DNA of 64,000 bases from Sulfurovum sp. (GTDB lineage: Bacteria; Campylobacterota; Campylobacteria; Campylobacterales; Sulfurovaceae), in contig JAIZOF010000001.1 of NCBI GenBank assembly GCA_020525365.1, positions 526,381 through 590,380 of the forward strand, given 5' to 3'. Below the pieces are notes generated by a model. That model made no database searches. It was not told the DNA's origin and was given only the letters and a program-made list of their open reading frames with translations. The stretch's first letter is position 1. Each line of letters starts with the position of its first letter. Made by a program: the position numbers and the translations under genes. This document shows, one piece after another, positions 1-9,211 of the stretch.

Positions 1-1
1 T

Positions 2-433
2 GGACACAGTGAGCGACGTGAGTATATGCTTGAAAACCAGAAGAGAGTGGCTGAAAAATATCACTTCTTTATGGAGCAGGGTTTTGAAATTATCTACTGT
101 ATTGGCGAACCTCTCGAGGTACGTGAGTTAGGCGAAGAGGCTGTAACAAAGTATCTGCTTGCACAATTTGAAGGAATTGACCTCTCCTATAAAAAGACTA
201 TTGTCGCCTATGAGCCAATTTGGGCAATTGGTACAGGTCGTTCAGCTACAACAGAAGAGATTGCTTCTACCCATGCAATACTTAAAACTAATATGAATAG
301 GCCACTGCTTTATGGTGGTTCCGTAAAGCCTTCCAACATTAAAGAGATTATTACACTAGAGGGTGTAGATGGTGTTTTGGTAGGGAGTGCATCACTAGAT
401 ACAAAAAGCTTTTCTGAAATCATTTTTTCCTAG
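2..433 (+). CDS. tpiA: Triosephosphate isomerase, C-terminal part (5' end outside window)
   Basis: Interconverts dihydroxyacetone phosphate and glyceraldehyde 3-phosphate in glycolysis and gluconeogenesis. The frame is open from base 2 and begins GHSERREY, which holds the catalytic histidine of the family, so the gene starts before the window and roughly its first 90 residues are missing. The second signature, AYEPIWAIGTG with the catalytic glutamate, is intact, as is the phosphate-binding LLYGGSVK segment near the C terminus. The stop TAG is followed in frame by two TAA codons. It converges on nusA with a gap of about 57 bp. Only the family assignment is secure; the start cannot be seen. Confidence 0.95.
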   Translation, partial: GHSERREYMLENQKRVAEKYHFFMEQGFEIIYCIGEPLEVRELGEEAVTKYLLAQFEGIDLSYKKTIVAYEPIWAIGTGRSATTEEIASTHAILKTNMNRPLLYGGSVKPSNIKEIITLEGVDGVLVGSASLDTKSFSEIIFS

Positions 434-490
434 TAATAAACAGGAATAAAGCTTTTATTTAGAGTGTATCTAAAACTATTTTATCTACAA

Positions 491-1624
491 TTACCTAAAG
501 AGATTCTCTAGTGCAGAAGTATCTGTTGTTTTGGTTGTCTCTGGTGTATCAGATGAACTATCTGCTTGTCTTTCTGTAACCCCTTCTATCTCATTGAGTT
601 GAATATCATAACCTGTTAACATAGAGGCTAGACGGATATTGATACCACTTTTCCCAATTGCTTTAGCTTTTTGATCTCCAGTAATATCGATAATGGCTTT
701 TTTCTCTTCTTGATCTATTTTGACACTTTGTGTAATTGCAGGAGAAAGTGCTCTTGTAATGAAAATTTCGGGAATTGGTGAGTATTCAATACAGTCAATA
801 TTTTCACCATTAAGTTCTGCACTGACAGCATTGATACGCACACCTTTCACTCCAACAGCTGCACCAATGGGATCAATGTTCATTTGATCTGTTTTAAGTG
901 TAATTTTTGCTCTCTCACCAGGAATACGTGCTGCGGCAACAATCTCAACTGCACCATCAGAAATTTCTGGTACTTCGCTTGCCATTAATGCTTCAAGAAA
1001 CTTTGGTGATGTGCGTGTCAATTCAAGAAAGAGACCATATTGTGGATCGACACTGACATACCGTAGTAGCGTTCTGATGGTATCTCCCCGCTTAAAACTC
1101 TCCCCTTTAATACGATTTCTTCGAGTTAGGATCCCCTTGAGTTCACCAATTTCTATATGCGTATTGTCATCAGTATCAATACGATTAACAGTTCCAAGCA
1201 TGACTGTTCCAACCTTTTCTCTGTACTTCTCAAAAAGGTCTTGTTCAACTCGCCGTTGAACATGATATTCAAGCTCTTTAAAGAGATTTGCTGATGCAGT
1301 ACGACCATGATCTTCAAGTATGAACTCTTCCTTGAGTTGATCACCAACCTCAATGGAATTATCAAACCCTTTGGCTTCACTCAAAGAGATATATGCATCA
1401 GGCTCCTCTTCAAGTTTTTCATCATTATCTAGAACAACAGTGATAACCTTGTTTATATTATATGTCTTAATATCATTATCAATTATAATTTCAAATGCAC
1501 TTGAAGGGGTTGTTAATTTTTTTGCTGTATTTATAAGAGCATCTTTAAATGCTTCGAGTGTATTCTCTCTGGAGATATTTTTTTCATGTGCAATTGCTTC
1601 GATAATATCTAATATTTTTTCCAT
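491..1624 (-). CDS. nusA: Transcription termination/antitermination factor NusA
   Basis: Binds RNA polymerase and nascent RNA to control pausing, termination and antitermination. The 377-residue product shows the expected order: N-terminal polymerase-binding domain (about 1-130), S1 domain (about 135-200, GTVNRID...), then two KH domains with GVKG and AIGKSG loops (about 230-350). It lacks the acidic repeats that make the E. coli protein about 495 residues, which is usual outside gammaproteobacteria. The last 30 residues are Ser/Thr-rich and low complexity. The ATG is preceded by AAGGAAA at a suitable distance. It stands alone between convergent tpiA and a divergent small gene. Confidence 0.96.
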   Translation of the reverse strand: MEKILDIIEAIAHEKNISRENTLEAFKDALINTAKKLTTPSSAFEIIIDNDIKTYNINKVITVVLDNDEKLEEEPDAYISLSEAKGFDNSIEVGDQLKEEFILEDHGRTASANLFKELEYHVQRRVEQDLFEKYREKVGTVMLGTVNRIDTDDNTHIEIGELKGILTRRNRIKGESFKRGDTIRTLLRYVSVDPQYGLFLELTRTSPKFLEALMASEVPEISDGAVEIVAAARIPGERAKITLKTDQMNIDPIGAAVGVKGVRINAVSAELNGENIDCIEYSPIPEIFITRALSPAITQSVKIDQEEKKAIIDITGDQKAKAIGKSGINIRLASMLTGYDIQLNEIEGVTERQADSSSDTPETTKTTDTSALENLFR

Positions 1625-1814
1625 ATGTAGTTTCCTTACTATTAAAATGAATTTACCGCTACAAGAGGTAACATAACAGTGTTAAGAACGTCTAGGAGGG
1701 CTTGTTTTTTGAAGTGGAAGATTATATCTAATCAAACCTTTACTGAAAATGAAGTATAATCAAACCAACTAGTAAGAGTACCCAAGACAGTGGGCAAATT
1801 CAAAGGAAGAAGAG

Positions 1815-2054
1815 ATGAAATTGAAATTGGCTAGAACCACTTTAAAAGCAAAACCAAAGACCATAGAGCTAAAAAAATTGGAAGAGGAGCTAGCAAACAG
1901 GTCTATTTTTTATTTTGATAAAGATAATTCTCATAAAGAGCTTAAAGTATTAATTGAATATTTTGAAGAGAAGGGTTGCTCTGTTTATATGAGGGAAGTG
2001 AAATATGGTCTAGATGATAATGAGTATATCTACGAAGTACACATCATTGTCTAG
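1815..2054 (+). CDS. HP0268-family small protein (putative Smr-like nuclease)
   Basis: A 79-residue protein that resembles Helicobacter pylori HP0268 by recall, notably the central SIFYFDKDNSHKE segment and the C-terminal YGLDDNEYIYE segment. HP0268 has been reported as a small nicking endonuclease/RNase with an Smr-like fold; that activity is family knowledge and is not proven here. The position directly before miaB matches the HP0268-HP0269 order in H. pylori, which supports orthology. The ATG follows GGAAGAAGAG. There are no membrane segments or signal peptide, so a cytoplasmic location is inferred. Confidence 0.75.
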   Translation: MKLKLARTTLKAKPKTIELKKLEEELANRSIFYFDKDNSHKELKVLIEYFEEKGCSVYMREVKYGLDDNEYIYEVHIIV

Positions 2055-2151
2055 TCTGAAGATTGCTTGCACTGATATGTAGTACTGCTTCCCCCTCCAT
2101 TATTCTGTATATCTCTTTCTTAAATCTATAACTATAAAATGAGTCAAAAAT

Positions 2152-3456
2152 ATGAGTAAAAAATTATTTATTGAAACACTTGGATGTGCGATGAACGTAC
2201 GCGATACTGAACATATGATTGCAGAATTGAGCACCAAGGAACAGTATAAATTAACTCAAGAAGTTTCTGAAGCAGATTTAATTATTATCAATACCTGCTC
2301 TGTGCGCGAAAAACCTGTAGCTAAACTCTTTTCTGAAATAGGGGTTTTTAATAAAAAGAAAAAAGAGGGGGCAAAGATTGGTGTTGCTGGATGTACAGCA
2401 AGTCATCTGGGTAAAGAGATTATTAAACGAGCCCCTGTGGTTGACTTTGTTCTTGGGGCAAGAAATGTTTCTAAGATTACGCAGGTGGTAAATCAAAAGC
2501 ATACAGTAGAGATAAACACAGATTATGATGAAAGTACCTATGCGTTTAGTGAATATCGAACCAATCGCTTTAAGGCAATGGTTAATATTTCAATTGGTTG
2601 TGATAAATCATGTACGTTTTGTATTGTGCCTGCTACACGAGGTGATGAAATTAGTATTCCTAGCAATCTTCTTATGCAGGAGATTACCAAAGCAGTCAAT
2701 GGTGGTGCCAAAGAGGTGATGTTGTTGGGGCAGAATGTTAATAATTATGGTAGATATTTTGGTAGTAGTAAGGAGCAAATTAACTTTACTGGACTTTTAC
2801 AGAAAATTTCTACTATAAGGGGGTTGGAACGTATACGTTTCACCTCACCTCACCCACTTCATATGGATGATACCTTTTTAGAAGAGTTTGCTTCCAATCC
2901 AAAGATATGTAAACAGATACACGTACCGTTACAGAGTGGATCAACCAAACTACTGAAAAAAATGAAACGTGGCTATACTAAGGAGTGGTTTCTAAATCGT
3001 TGTGAAAGGATACGTACACTCTGTCCTGAGGCAACTATCTCAACTGATATTATTGTTGGGTTTCCTGGAGAGAGTAAAGCAGATTTTGAAGATACAATGG
3101 ATGTACTTGAACAGGTATGTTTTGAGCAGCTTTTCTCTTTTAAATACTCTCCAAGACCTCACACAGAAGCAGCAGGGTATCCAGATCAAGTAGATGATAA
3201 GATAGCAGGAGAACGCTTAACGTACCTGCAGGCGTGCCATACGAAGATCCTTGATAAGGTAATGGATGCACAGGTAGGAAAAGTACACAGTGTTTACTTT
3301 GATGAGCTTAAACCCAATAATTATATTGCTGGACGCAGTGATGATGGCAAGCTTGTCTTTAGTGAGGGTAGTGAAGAGTTGCTTGGTAAGATTATTGATG
3401 TGAAGATTACCAAGGCTTCACGTGGTGCACTTGATGGAGTAGTTTTATCAGTATGA
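2152..3456 (+). CDS. miaB: tRNA-2-methylthio-N6-dimethylallyladenosine synthase MiaB
   Basis: Radical-SAM methylthiotransferase that converts i6A37 to ms2i6A37 in tRNAs reading UNN codons. The 434-residue protein has the N-terminal UPF0004 domain with cluster cysteines C12, C49 and C81, the radical SAM triad C150, C154 and C157 ([11 protein letters not shown]), and a C-terminal TRAM domain. This is the MiaB subfamily rather than RimO because of the ETLGCAMN start and overall layout; the true RimO is at 5917-7233. Its stop overlaps the start of the next gene in an ATGA, which suggests translational coupling. Confidence 0.95.
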   Translation: MSKKLFIETLGCAMNVRDTEHMIAELSTKEQYKLTQEVSEADLIIINTCSVREKPVAKLFSEIGVFNKKKKEGAKIGVAGCTASHLGKEIIKRAPVVDFVLGARNVSKITQVVNQKHTVEINTDYDESTYAFSEYRTNRFKAMVNISIGCDKSCTFCIVPATRGDEISIPSNLLMQEITKAVNGGAKEVMLLGQNVNNYGRYFGSSKEQINFTGLLQKISTIRGLERIRFTSPHPLHMDDTFLEEFASNPKICKQIHVPLQSGSTKLLKKMKRGYTKEWFLNRCERIRTLCPEATISTDIIVGFPGESKADFEDTMDVLEQVCFEQLFSFKYSPRPHTEAAGYPDQVDDKIAGERLTYLQACHTKILDKVMDAQVGKVHSVYFDELKPNNYIAGRSDDGKLVFSEGSEELLGKIIDVKITKASRGALDGVVLSV

Positions 3457-4073
3457 AATTTTTTTTTAGGGCTTTAGGAAAATATTTGTTGCCTCTATTT
3501 GGTTATGGTTTAATGCGTTTTTACTGGTATACATGTAAAAAGCGTTTTCATATTGAAGGTGAAATGACACAAACACAACATATTGTTATTTGTTGGCATG
3601 GTGAACTATTGATGTCGCCACAGGTATATAGACTTTACCATAAAAATCAGGGAGCATCAGGAATTGTCTCAAAACACTTTGATGGAGAGATTGTAGCTCG
3701 TACCTTTCAGATATTTGGTATTAAGCCACTTAGAGGTTCAAGTAGTTATGGAGCCAAGCAGGTTTTACTTAAAGCTTTTCGGAAACTGAAAAAAAAGGAT
3801 GATCTATTGATTACCCCTGATGGCCCACGTGGTCCAAGGCATATCATGAGTAATGGTGCCATAGCACTGGCACATAAAGCCAAGGTTCCAGTGATGACAA
3901 TAAATTATCTTCCAAAATCTTATTGGAAACTTAATAGTTGGGATCATTTTGTAATACCAAAACCTTTTACAACAATTGATTTTTATCTAAAAATTATTTC
4001 AATAGATAAAATGGAAATTGAAGAGGCACGAGAATACCTACGTAGAAGAATGATGGAGCATACGGTCATTTAA
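3453..4073 (+). CDS. Lysophospholipid acyltransferase-like protein (DUF374)
   Basis: A 206-residue protein of the DUF374 / LPLAT type. It has a short hydrophobic N terminus, an [11 protein letters not shown] segment in place of the HxxxxD acyltransferase motif, and the glycine-rich [10 protein letters not shown] segment typical of DUF374. Members are presumed inner-membrane acyltransferases acting on lipid A or phospholipid; the substrate is not known here. It overlaps miaB by four bases, and its TAA overlaps the ATG of the following recombinase by one base, so the three genes are probably one transcript. Confidence 0.8.
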   Translation: MKFFFRALGKYLLPLFGYGLMRFYWYTCKKRFHIEGEMTQTQHIVICWHGELLMSPQVYRLYHKNQGASGIVSKHFDGEIVARTFQIFGIKPLRGSSSYGAKQVLLKAFRKLKKKDDLLITPDGPRGPRHIMSNGAIALAHKAKVPVMTINYLPKSYWKLNSWDHFVIPKPFTTIDFYLKIISIDKMEIEEAREYLRRRMMEHTVI

Positions 4074-4927
4074 TGAATGAGGCACTCAATCAATATATTA
4101 CATCCTTTTTTGATTATCTTCTTAATATACGCGGCTATTCTGAAGCAACTGTAGAGACCTATGAGATTGCACTTCGACAGATGGTAAAAGTAAGTTATCT
4201 TTATAGGGAAGATGAGGTTTGGGTGCTTGATATTACACCTTTTCGCTTCAAAATTATTAAGAATAGTAAAAAAACTATAGTTAAAAAACTCTCTGCCATT
4301 CATTCGATGATAAAGTACCTTGAAGAGCAGTGTCATTTAAAAATTAAAGTAATCTCCGATGAGTCTATTAAGGTTCCCCAAAGTCTTCCAAAGCCGATCG
4401 AAGAGCAGTATATTGATGAGGTATTAGAAAAATCAACAATTGAAGAGAAGCTATTGATTTCCATGCTTTATGGGCTTGGATTGCGTATCTCTGAACTGAG
4501 TGGACTAAAACTCAATGATATACGCGGAGAATGGATTGAAATACACGGCAAAGGAAACAAGATGCGGCAACTCCCGCTATTAGATTCATTGCAAGAGTTG
4601 CTACAAACCTATTTCATGTACACTAAGCCAAAAAAATATCTTTTTGAGAAGGGTGATATCCCAATGAGTAGCGCACAACTACGCTATAAATTAACTAAAC
4701 TTTTTAAAGCGTCTGGCATTAAAGCTACTCCACATCAACTGCGTCACTCTTTTGCTACCCATTTGCTTAATCATGGTGCACGTATTGCTGATGTGAGTGA
4801 GTTGCTTGGGCATGAGACAATGGCAACCACACAAGTATATACTAAGTTAGGAAGTGTAAAGAAGATGCAAGAGTACATGAAAGCACACCCACTAGCACAT
4901 ATTAAGTATTTATCAAACAATAAATAA
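4073..4927 (+). CDS. Xer-family tyrosine recombinase (XerD/XerH type)
   Basis: Site-specific recombinase of the type that resolves chromosome dimers at dif-like sites. The 284 residues include an N-terminal SAM-like core-binding domain (about 1-95) and a complete catalytic set: R138 (LGLRIS), K160 (HGKGNK), H221 and R224 (HQLRHSF), H247 (LLGHE) and nucleophile Y256. The length fits ordinary XerC/XerD better than the longer XerH of Helicobacter (about 360), so the exact orthology is left open. It is embedded in a housekeeping operon with no mobile-element features beside it, which favours a chromosomal Xer role over an integrase. No dif site was identified. Confidence 0.88.
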   Translation: MNEALNQYITSFFDYLLNIRGYSEATVETYEIALRQMVKVSYLYREDEVWVLDITPFRFKIIKNSKKTIVKKLSAIHSMIKYLEEQCHLKIKVISDESIKVPQSLPKPIEEQYIDEVLEKSTIEEKLLISMLYGLGLRISELSGLKLNDIRGEWIEIHGKGNKMRQLPLLDSLQELLQTYFMYTKPKKYLFEKGDIPMSSAQLRYKLTKLFKASGIKATPHQLRHSFATHLLNHGARIADVSELLGHETMATTQVYTKLGSVKKMQEYMKAHPLAHIKYLSNNK

Positions 4928-4939
4928 AAAAGTTACTGC

Positions 4940-5920
4940 CTATAAGTTATCCATATTAATTTTTTCATAGTAGAGATAGGGTCGAATTTTTACAGGTATT
5001 TTTTTGATCCTACACATCTCTTTAAATACTTTAGGCATATTTTTCTTTAGATAGGGAGCAATATAAAGAAGATTATCTGCTAGCTCAATTACCCACTTCC
5101 CTCCAATAACTAAACTTTTTTCTCTTTCAATTTCTCTACGTTGGGAAGATGAAAGTACATAGCCAAGCTGTTTAAGTGTGATATCAGCTACCTTGCTTTT
5201 AAATTGTAGATTATATACCTTGAGTATTCGTAACTCTTTGGCTTGGTAGATTGTCTCAAAATTTTTTTCAAGTAGTACCTTGTCCTTCTTGAGGTAATTA
5301 AAACTACGCTTGATACCTTCGGCATATTGTGATATGAGTGGATCAGAAAAGTGTTTTCTAAAATAGTTACGTTCATACTGCTCGTTCATATTGCTTTCAT
5401 CAGTAAAGTAAGGGTATCTATTTGATTCAAGATAGGCAATAAGTTCTGTCTTTGTGTAGGAAAGAAGTGGATGAATAAGAGTATAACCTTCTCTTTGGCT
5501 CACTGCTTCAAGTCCAACCAGCTCAGAAAGCCCTGCACCTTTTGTTAGCCGCATCAACATCCATTCAAGATGGTCATTGAGTTGATGGGCAGTTAACAGG
5601 TTATCGTAGTGATATTTGGCAATGAGCTTCTCAAAAAAATGATAGCGAAACTTACGGGCATTGAACTCAAAATGGCTTTGAAATAGAGGTGCCTTTATGG
5701 TATGACAGGTGAGGTTGTATTTGTCTGCTAAGGTTTTAGCATGCATGATCTCCTCCTTGCTTTGTGTTCGTATACCGTAATCAACAATGGCAATATCGAA
5801 GCAGATACTATTTTTTAGAAGTAGAAAAAAGAGTGCAGAAGAGTCGATACCAGCAGAAAAAGCCAATAAGTTTCGTTTTTGTGAGCAATAAGTAGTTATT
5901 GTTGGACAATTAAGTGTCAT
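4940..5920 (-). CDS. tilS: tRNA(Ile)-lysidine synthase TilS
   Basis: Modifies C34 of the CAU-anticodon tRNA-Ile to lysidine so that it reads AUA. The PP-loop is present as SAGIDSS at about residues 22-28 (SGGxDS in most homologues, here Gly to Ala at the second position). A TAHQLNDHLEW segment with the family's HxxxDxxE-like residues follows. Length (326) suits the short Campylobacterota TilS, which lacks the full C-terminal domains of E. coli. Its ATG overlaps the TGA of rimO by four bases, so the two tRNA/ribosome modification genes are probably coupled. Confidence 0.92.
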   Translation of the reverse strand: MTLNCPTITTYCSQKRNLLAFSAGIDSSALFFLLLKNSICFDIAIVDYGIRTQSKEEIMHAKTLADKYNLTCHTIKAPLFQSHFEFNARKFRYHFFEKLIAKYHYDNLLTAHQLNDHLEWMLMRLTKGAGLSELVGLEAVSQREGYTLIHPLLSYTKTELIAYLESNRYPYFTDESNMNEQYERNYFRKHFSDPLISQYAEGIKRSFNYLKKDKVLLEKNFETIYQAKELRILKVYNLQFKSKVADITLKQLGYVLSSSQRREIEREKSLVIGGKWVIELADNLLYIAPYLKKNMPKVFKEMCRIKKIPVKIRPYLYYEKINMDNL

Positions 5921-7233
5921 GGTAATCTTGTTTTGAGTGTTGCTATCAGTTGCATTCCAACACGCTCTGTTACTTTTGCCTTATAAACCCTTCCATACTC
6001 TACTTTTAAGTCATTTGTATCATTGATAAGAATTTCACCATCAATGTCAACAGCCCAAAGAAGAGGTCTAGCAGACAGAAGAAACTCATGCTCATCACTC
6101 TTTCCATCAATAACCAGTTCAATTTCTTTCCCTATCATCTTTTCAAGAGATTGAATGGTAGACATTTGTGCAATCTCTCCAAGAGTAGTGGTACGTTCTT
6201 CGGCAAGCTCTTTTGGGATCTGTTCCATCTTATAGGCAATAGTAGATGATTCATTGGAGTAGGTAAAAGTATTAAATCGATCAAAATTAAAATTTTCTAT
6301 AAAATTACAAAGTTTTTGAAAACTTTCCTGACTTTCTCCAGGGTGTCCAGTAATGATTGAGGTTCTTAAAAAAGCACCAGACTTACTTTTCATATAGTTG
6401 AGCAGGGCAATGGTTTTTTCCTCTCCAAAACCACGCTTCATGGTTTTAAGTACATGCTCATCAATATGCTGAATAGGCATATCATAGTAGGTTTGGAAGA
6501 CCTTTGAATTAGCAATATCATCAATGAGCTCAAAAGTAGTCGTAGAAGGGTAGAGGTAGAGAATACGTGCACTACGCACCTCTTCTATCTCTTCTACTGC
6601 TTTTATAAGGCTTCTTAGTCCATCTTTAAAGCCTATATCGCGTCCGTAGCTTGAGCTGTCTTGTGAGATAAAAGAGAAGTCGTAGAAACCCTTTTTGGCA
6701 AGCACATGCACCTCTTTAATGATAGACTCTAAAGAACGGGAATGAAGTTTTCCTTTGAAGCTTGGAATAGCACAGAATGAGCACTGCTGATTACACCCTT
6801 CGGAAATTTTGATATATGCGTGGTAGTTAGAGCCTGTGATAACCCTACCACTCTCTTCTGTTGCCAGATAGACTTCTGGGCTAAAGGTACTTTGTTTTTT
6901 GGCAATAAGTGTATCAATATTTTCATAGTCGCCCACACCAGTAAAGATATCAATCTCGGGGAGTTCTTGCATAAGTTCTTTTTTATAACGCTCGGAAAGA
7001 CAGCCTGCCATGACCAGTATAGAATCTTTTTTTCGCTGCTTATGTAGATTAAGAATGGTGTTAATACTCTCTTCTTTTGCTGCATCAATGAAACCACAAG
7101 TGTTAACAATAATTACATCAGCATTAGTATTGTCATGAGTAATATCATACTCTTTAAGGCGTCCAAGCATAACTTCTGAGTCAACAAGGTTTTTGGTACA
7201 ACCAAGACTGACAAGGTGTAATTTTTTTGACAT
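5917..7233 (-). CDS. rimO: Ribosomal protein S12 methylthiotransferase RimO
   Basis: Radical-SAM enzyme that adds a methylthio group to the conserved aspartate of ribosomal protein S12. The 438-residue protein has N-terminal cysteines C12, C46 and C78, the radical SAM triad C147, C151 and C154 (SEGCNQQCSFC), and a C-terminal TRAM domain. The VSLGCTKNLVDSE opening is characteristic of RimO as opposed to MiaB. First gene of a two-gene minus-strand unit with tilS. Confidence 0.95.
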   Translation of the reverse strand: MSKKLHLVSLGCTKNLVDSEVMLGRLKEYDITHDNTNADVIIVNTCGFIDAAKEESINTILNLHKQRKKDSILVMAGCLSERYKKELMQELPEIDIFTGVGDYENIDTLIAKKQSTFSPEVYLATEESGRVITGSNYHAYIKISEGCNQQCSFCAIPSFKGKLHSRSLESIIKEVHVLAKKGFYDFSFISQDSSSYGRDIGFKDGLRSLIKAVEEIEEVRSARILYLYPSTTTFELIDDIANSKVFQTYYDMPIQHIDEHVLKTMKRGFGEEKTIALLNYMKSKSGAFLRTSIITGHPGESQESFQKLCNFIENFNFDRFNTFTYSNESSTIAYKMEQIPKELAEERTTTLGEIAQMSTIQSLEKMIGKEIELVIDGKSDEHEFLLSARPLLWAVDIDGEILINDTNDLKVEYGRVYKAKVTERVGMQLIATLKTRLP

Positions 7234-7320
7234 AGCTACCCGCTGTTGTAATGAAATACTTTAATGAGTGAAAGTATAACACAATCATTAAAAAAAAGGA
7301 GGTAAAAAGAGTATAAGAGC

Positions 7321-7352
7321 GACACCACTTCTCATAAGGAAAAAGTGGTGTT
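7321..7352 (-). terminator. Possible terminator hairpin after the porin gene
   Basis: GACACCACTT and AAGTGGTGTT can form a 9-10 bp stem with a 12-base loop just beyond the porin stop codon. On the minus strand the stem is followed by pyrimidine-rich sequence but not by an immediate uninterrupted T-run, so intrinsic termination is an inference. Confidence 0.45.
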
Positions 7353-7363
7353 GAGGTTAAGAT

Positions 7364-8899
7364 TTACTTTGTATCAAATTTGTAGTCAAGCATTGCCCAT
7401 ATTTTAGTTGTTTTGGTAATTTTAGGGTCAAAAAATTCATCATTTTTAGTAAATAAAGAAGCCTTTACCATACCAGAAAGACCTTTGATGACAGGAATTT
7501 TGTTTTTATAAATCATATCTATTTCCGTACCATAATTTTCACCTGCCATATTGGAGGAGAAGGTGTGGTAAATAACTTTTGCAAGACCAAACTCGTTAGA
7601 TTTGTATCCAATCATTCCATTCATATCTACAAGACCATCATCTGGTGTAGCCAAAAATATATCAGCCCATCCATTATGTGCATGCAGTGTTGCCAATGGT
7701 GTTTTAAAAGGAGCAGACATTCCTTCTTTATCTTCTTCAAGTACTTCATGCTGTACACCAATAAGAAAACCATGATTTATATTAAGATTAGCTTGAATAT
7801 TGTGATAATTTGTATTTATTACATCAGTAGTAATCTTATCAGGGGTGGTAAGGGTTGGATTAGTCTGATGTGCATATTCTAAGCGGTAGTTTAGTTTTAT
7901 AGGACCTTCATTGATATTCCCTGTTACGGCAATACCGTAAGTATCTGTAATATCTTTAATGAGATAATCATAAGCTGTTAGTGTCAATGTTGGAGTAAGG
8001 CGGTATGCTGCATGAAGTATAACAGATGCGGTACTAAAACCTGATTTTACTGGTTTGACACTCTCTTTGTCAAAAATAGTATTAACCTTCCCTACATATG
8101 CAGCCAAAAGATTAAGATTTTTAATAGAGTTATCAATGACTGCTACTGCATCATAGGTTTGTGGCATCTGTCTCCAGTTAACTGTACCAACAAATCTTTG
8201 GTTGTCAATATTGACACCTTGACGACCTGCTCTAATTAATGTTTTACCAAATGCGTAGTCAATATATGCCTGTGTTATACGAGTTTGAGCAGGGTCAGCT
8301 ACCACTTGATAGAACTGCATTTCATCCCTTGTACTAGTGGAGAGATCCCAATAGTTTCCTAAACCAGAAACATTGGTTCCTTCGAAATAGGTTGATAGAC
8401 CTTTTATTTGAGGTAAATCAATCTGGACACCAAGTTGTAATCTATTAGTAGATGCACCAGCCTTCTCTTTTCCATTATTGGGCACATCAACAGATTCATA
8501 TCTTGGACGAATCTCACCTTTTGTAGTGAGCACAAACATAACATCACCATTTTCTGTTACTTTTTTAATTGTTTTTTGGCTAATGACTGGAACCATTCTC
8601 TCGTGAGACATTGGATTGTCTGTTGATCTCTTGACCATTCTCTCGTGAGACATTGGATTGTCTGTTGATCTCTTGACCATTCTCTCGTGAGACATTGGAT
8701 TGTCTGTTGATCTCTTGACCATTCTCTCGTGAGAGACTGGATTACCTGTTGATCTCTTAACCATTTTCTTGTGAACTACTAGGTTATTTGCTGGTTCTTT
8801 GACCGCTCCTTCATGAATTACTGTAATCACTGGGTCAATATCTCCACCTGCTATCAGTGCAACTAACATTGCTACCAAAAGTAAAAGTATTTTTTTCAT
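7364..8899 (-). CDS. Outer-membrane porin with an N-terminal 14-residue tandem repeat
   Basis: A 511-residue exported protein. A signal peptide (about residues 1-18, MKKILLLLVAMLVALIAGG) is followed by about 70 residues of tandem repeats (residues 32-101) and then by a long beta-strand-rich region typical of Opr-type porins of Campylobacterota: alternating aromatic/polar strands and phrases such as IRAGRQGVN and LTAYDYL. The predicted role is a trimeric or monomeric diffusion channel in the outer membrane; the substrate is unknown. The repeat module lies between export signal and barrel, where it would face the periplasm or form a plug-like extension. Monocistronic, with a candidate terminator downstream. 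The barrel assignment is confident and the repeat function unknown. Confidence 0.8.
   Translation of the reverse strand: MKKILLLLVAMLVALIAGGDIDPVITVIHEGAVKEPANNLVVHKKMVKRSTGNPVSHERMVKRSTDNPMSHERMVKRSTDNPMSHERMVKRSTDNPMSHERMVPVISQKTIKKVTENGDVMFVLTTKGEIRPRYESVDVPNNGKEKAGASTNRLQLGVQIDLPQIKGLSTYFEGTNVSGLGNYWDLSTSTRDEMQFYQVVADPAQTRITQAYIDYAFGKTLIRAGRQGVNIDNQRFVGTVNWRQMPQTYDAVAVIDNSIKNLNLLAAYVGKVNTIFDKESVKPVKSGFSTASVILHAAYRLTPTLTLTAYDYLIKDITDTYGIAVTGNINEGPIKLNYRLEYAHQTNPTLTTPDKITTDVINTNYHNIQANLNINHGFLIGVQHEVLEEDKEGMSAPFKTPLATLHAHNGWADIFLATPDDGLVDMNGMIGYKSNEFGLAKVIYHTFSSNMAGENYGTEIDMIYKNKIPVIKGLSGMVKASLFTKNDEFFDPKITKTTKIWAMLDYKFDTK
8593..8802 (-). repeat. 42-bp in-frame tandem repeat in the porin gene
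   Basis: Five consecutive 42-bp units. Units at 8593-8634, 8635-8676 and 8677-8718 look identical; 8719-8760 differs at several positions and 8761-8802 is clearly degenerate, with a still weaker sixth unit beyond. Each encodes 14 residues of the form MVKRSTDNPMSHER. The gradient from degenerate (signal-peptide side) to identical (barrel side) suggests recent expansion at one edge. Confidence 0.95.
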
Positions 8900-9056
8900 T
8901 TAATTCCTCCTTATGAAAATAATAAATACATCATAACAGAAAATATTTGATAATGTCAATAGAAGATGAAACATTAATAAGCTATCTATTTTTTGTTTTG
9001 TATAGATTAAAGTCTAGATTTTATTTTAGTAGAAAAAGTAATATTGGAGTAAAAGG

Positions 9057-9132
9057 TGGTGGCGCCGGACGGAATCGAACCGCCGACACATGGATTTTCA
9101 ATCCATTGCTCTACCGACTGAGCTACGGAGCC
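9057..9132 (-). tRNA. tRNA-Phe (GAA)
   Basis: A complete 76-nt cloverleaf with encoded CCA. D-loop (AGCTCAGTCGGTAGAGC), anticodon stem ATGGA/TCCAT enclosing the GAA anticodon, and T-loop GGTTCGATTCC are all present. The acceptor stem is GGCTCCG against CGGCGCC, which leaves a U4-C69 mismatch in an otherwise paired 7-bp stem. It lies alone between the porin and murD. Confidence 0.95.
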
Positions 9133-9211
9133 ATTAACTATAAATATCGTAAAGTGGATGAAATTATAGCTACGTAATCTTAAAAATAATTTATATCTCT
9201 TTTTGAAGGGA

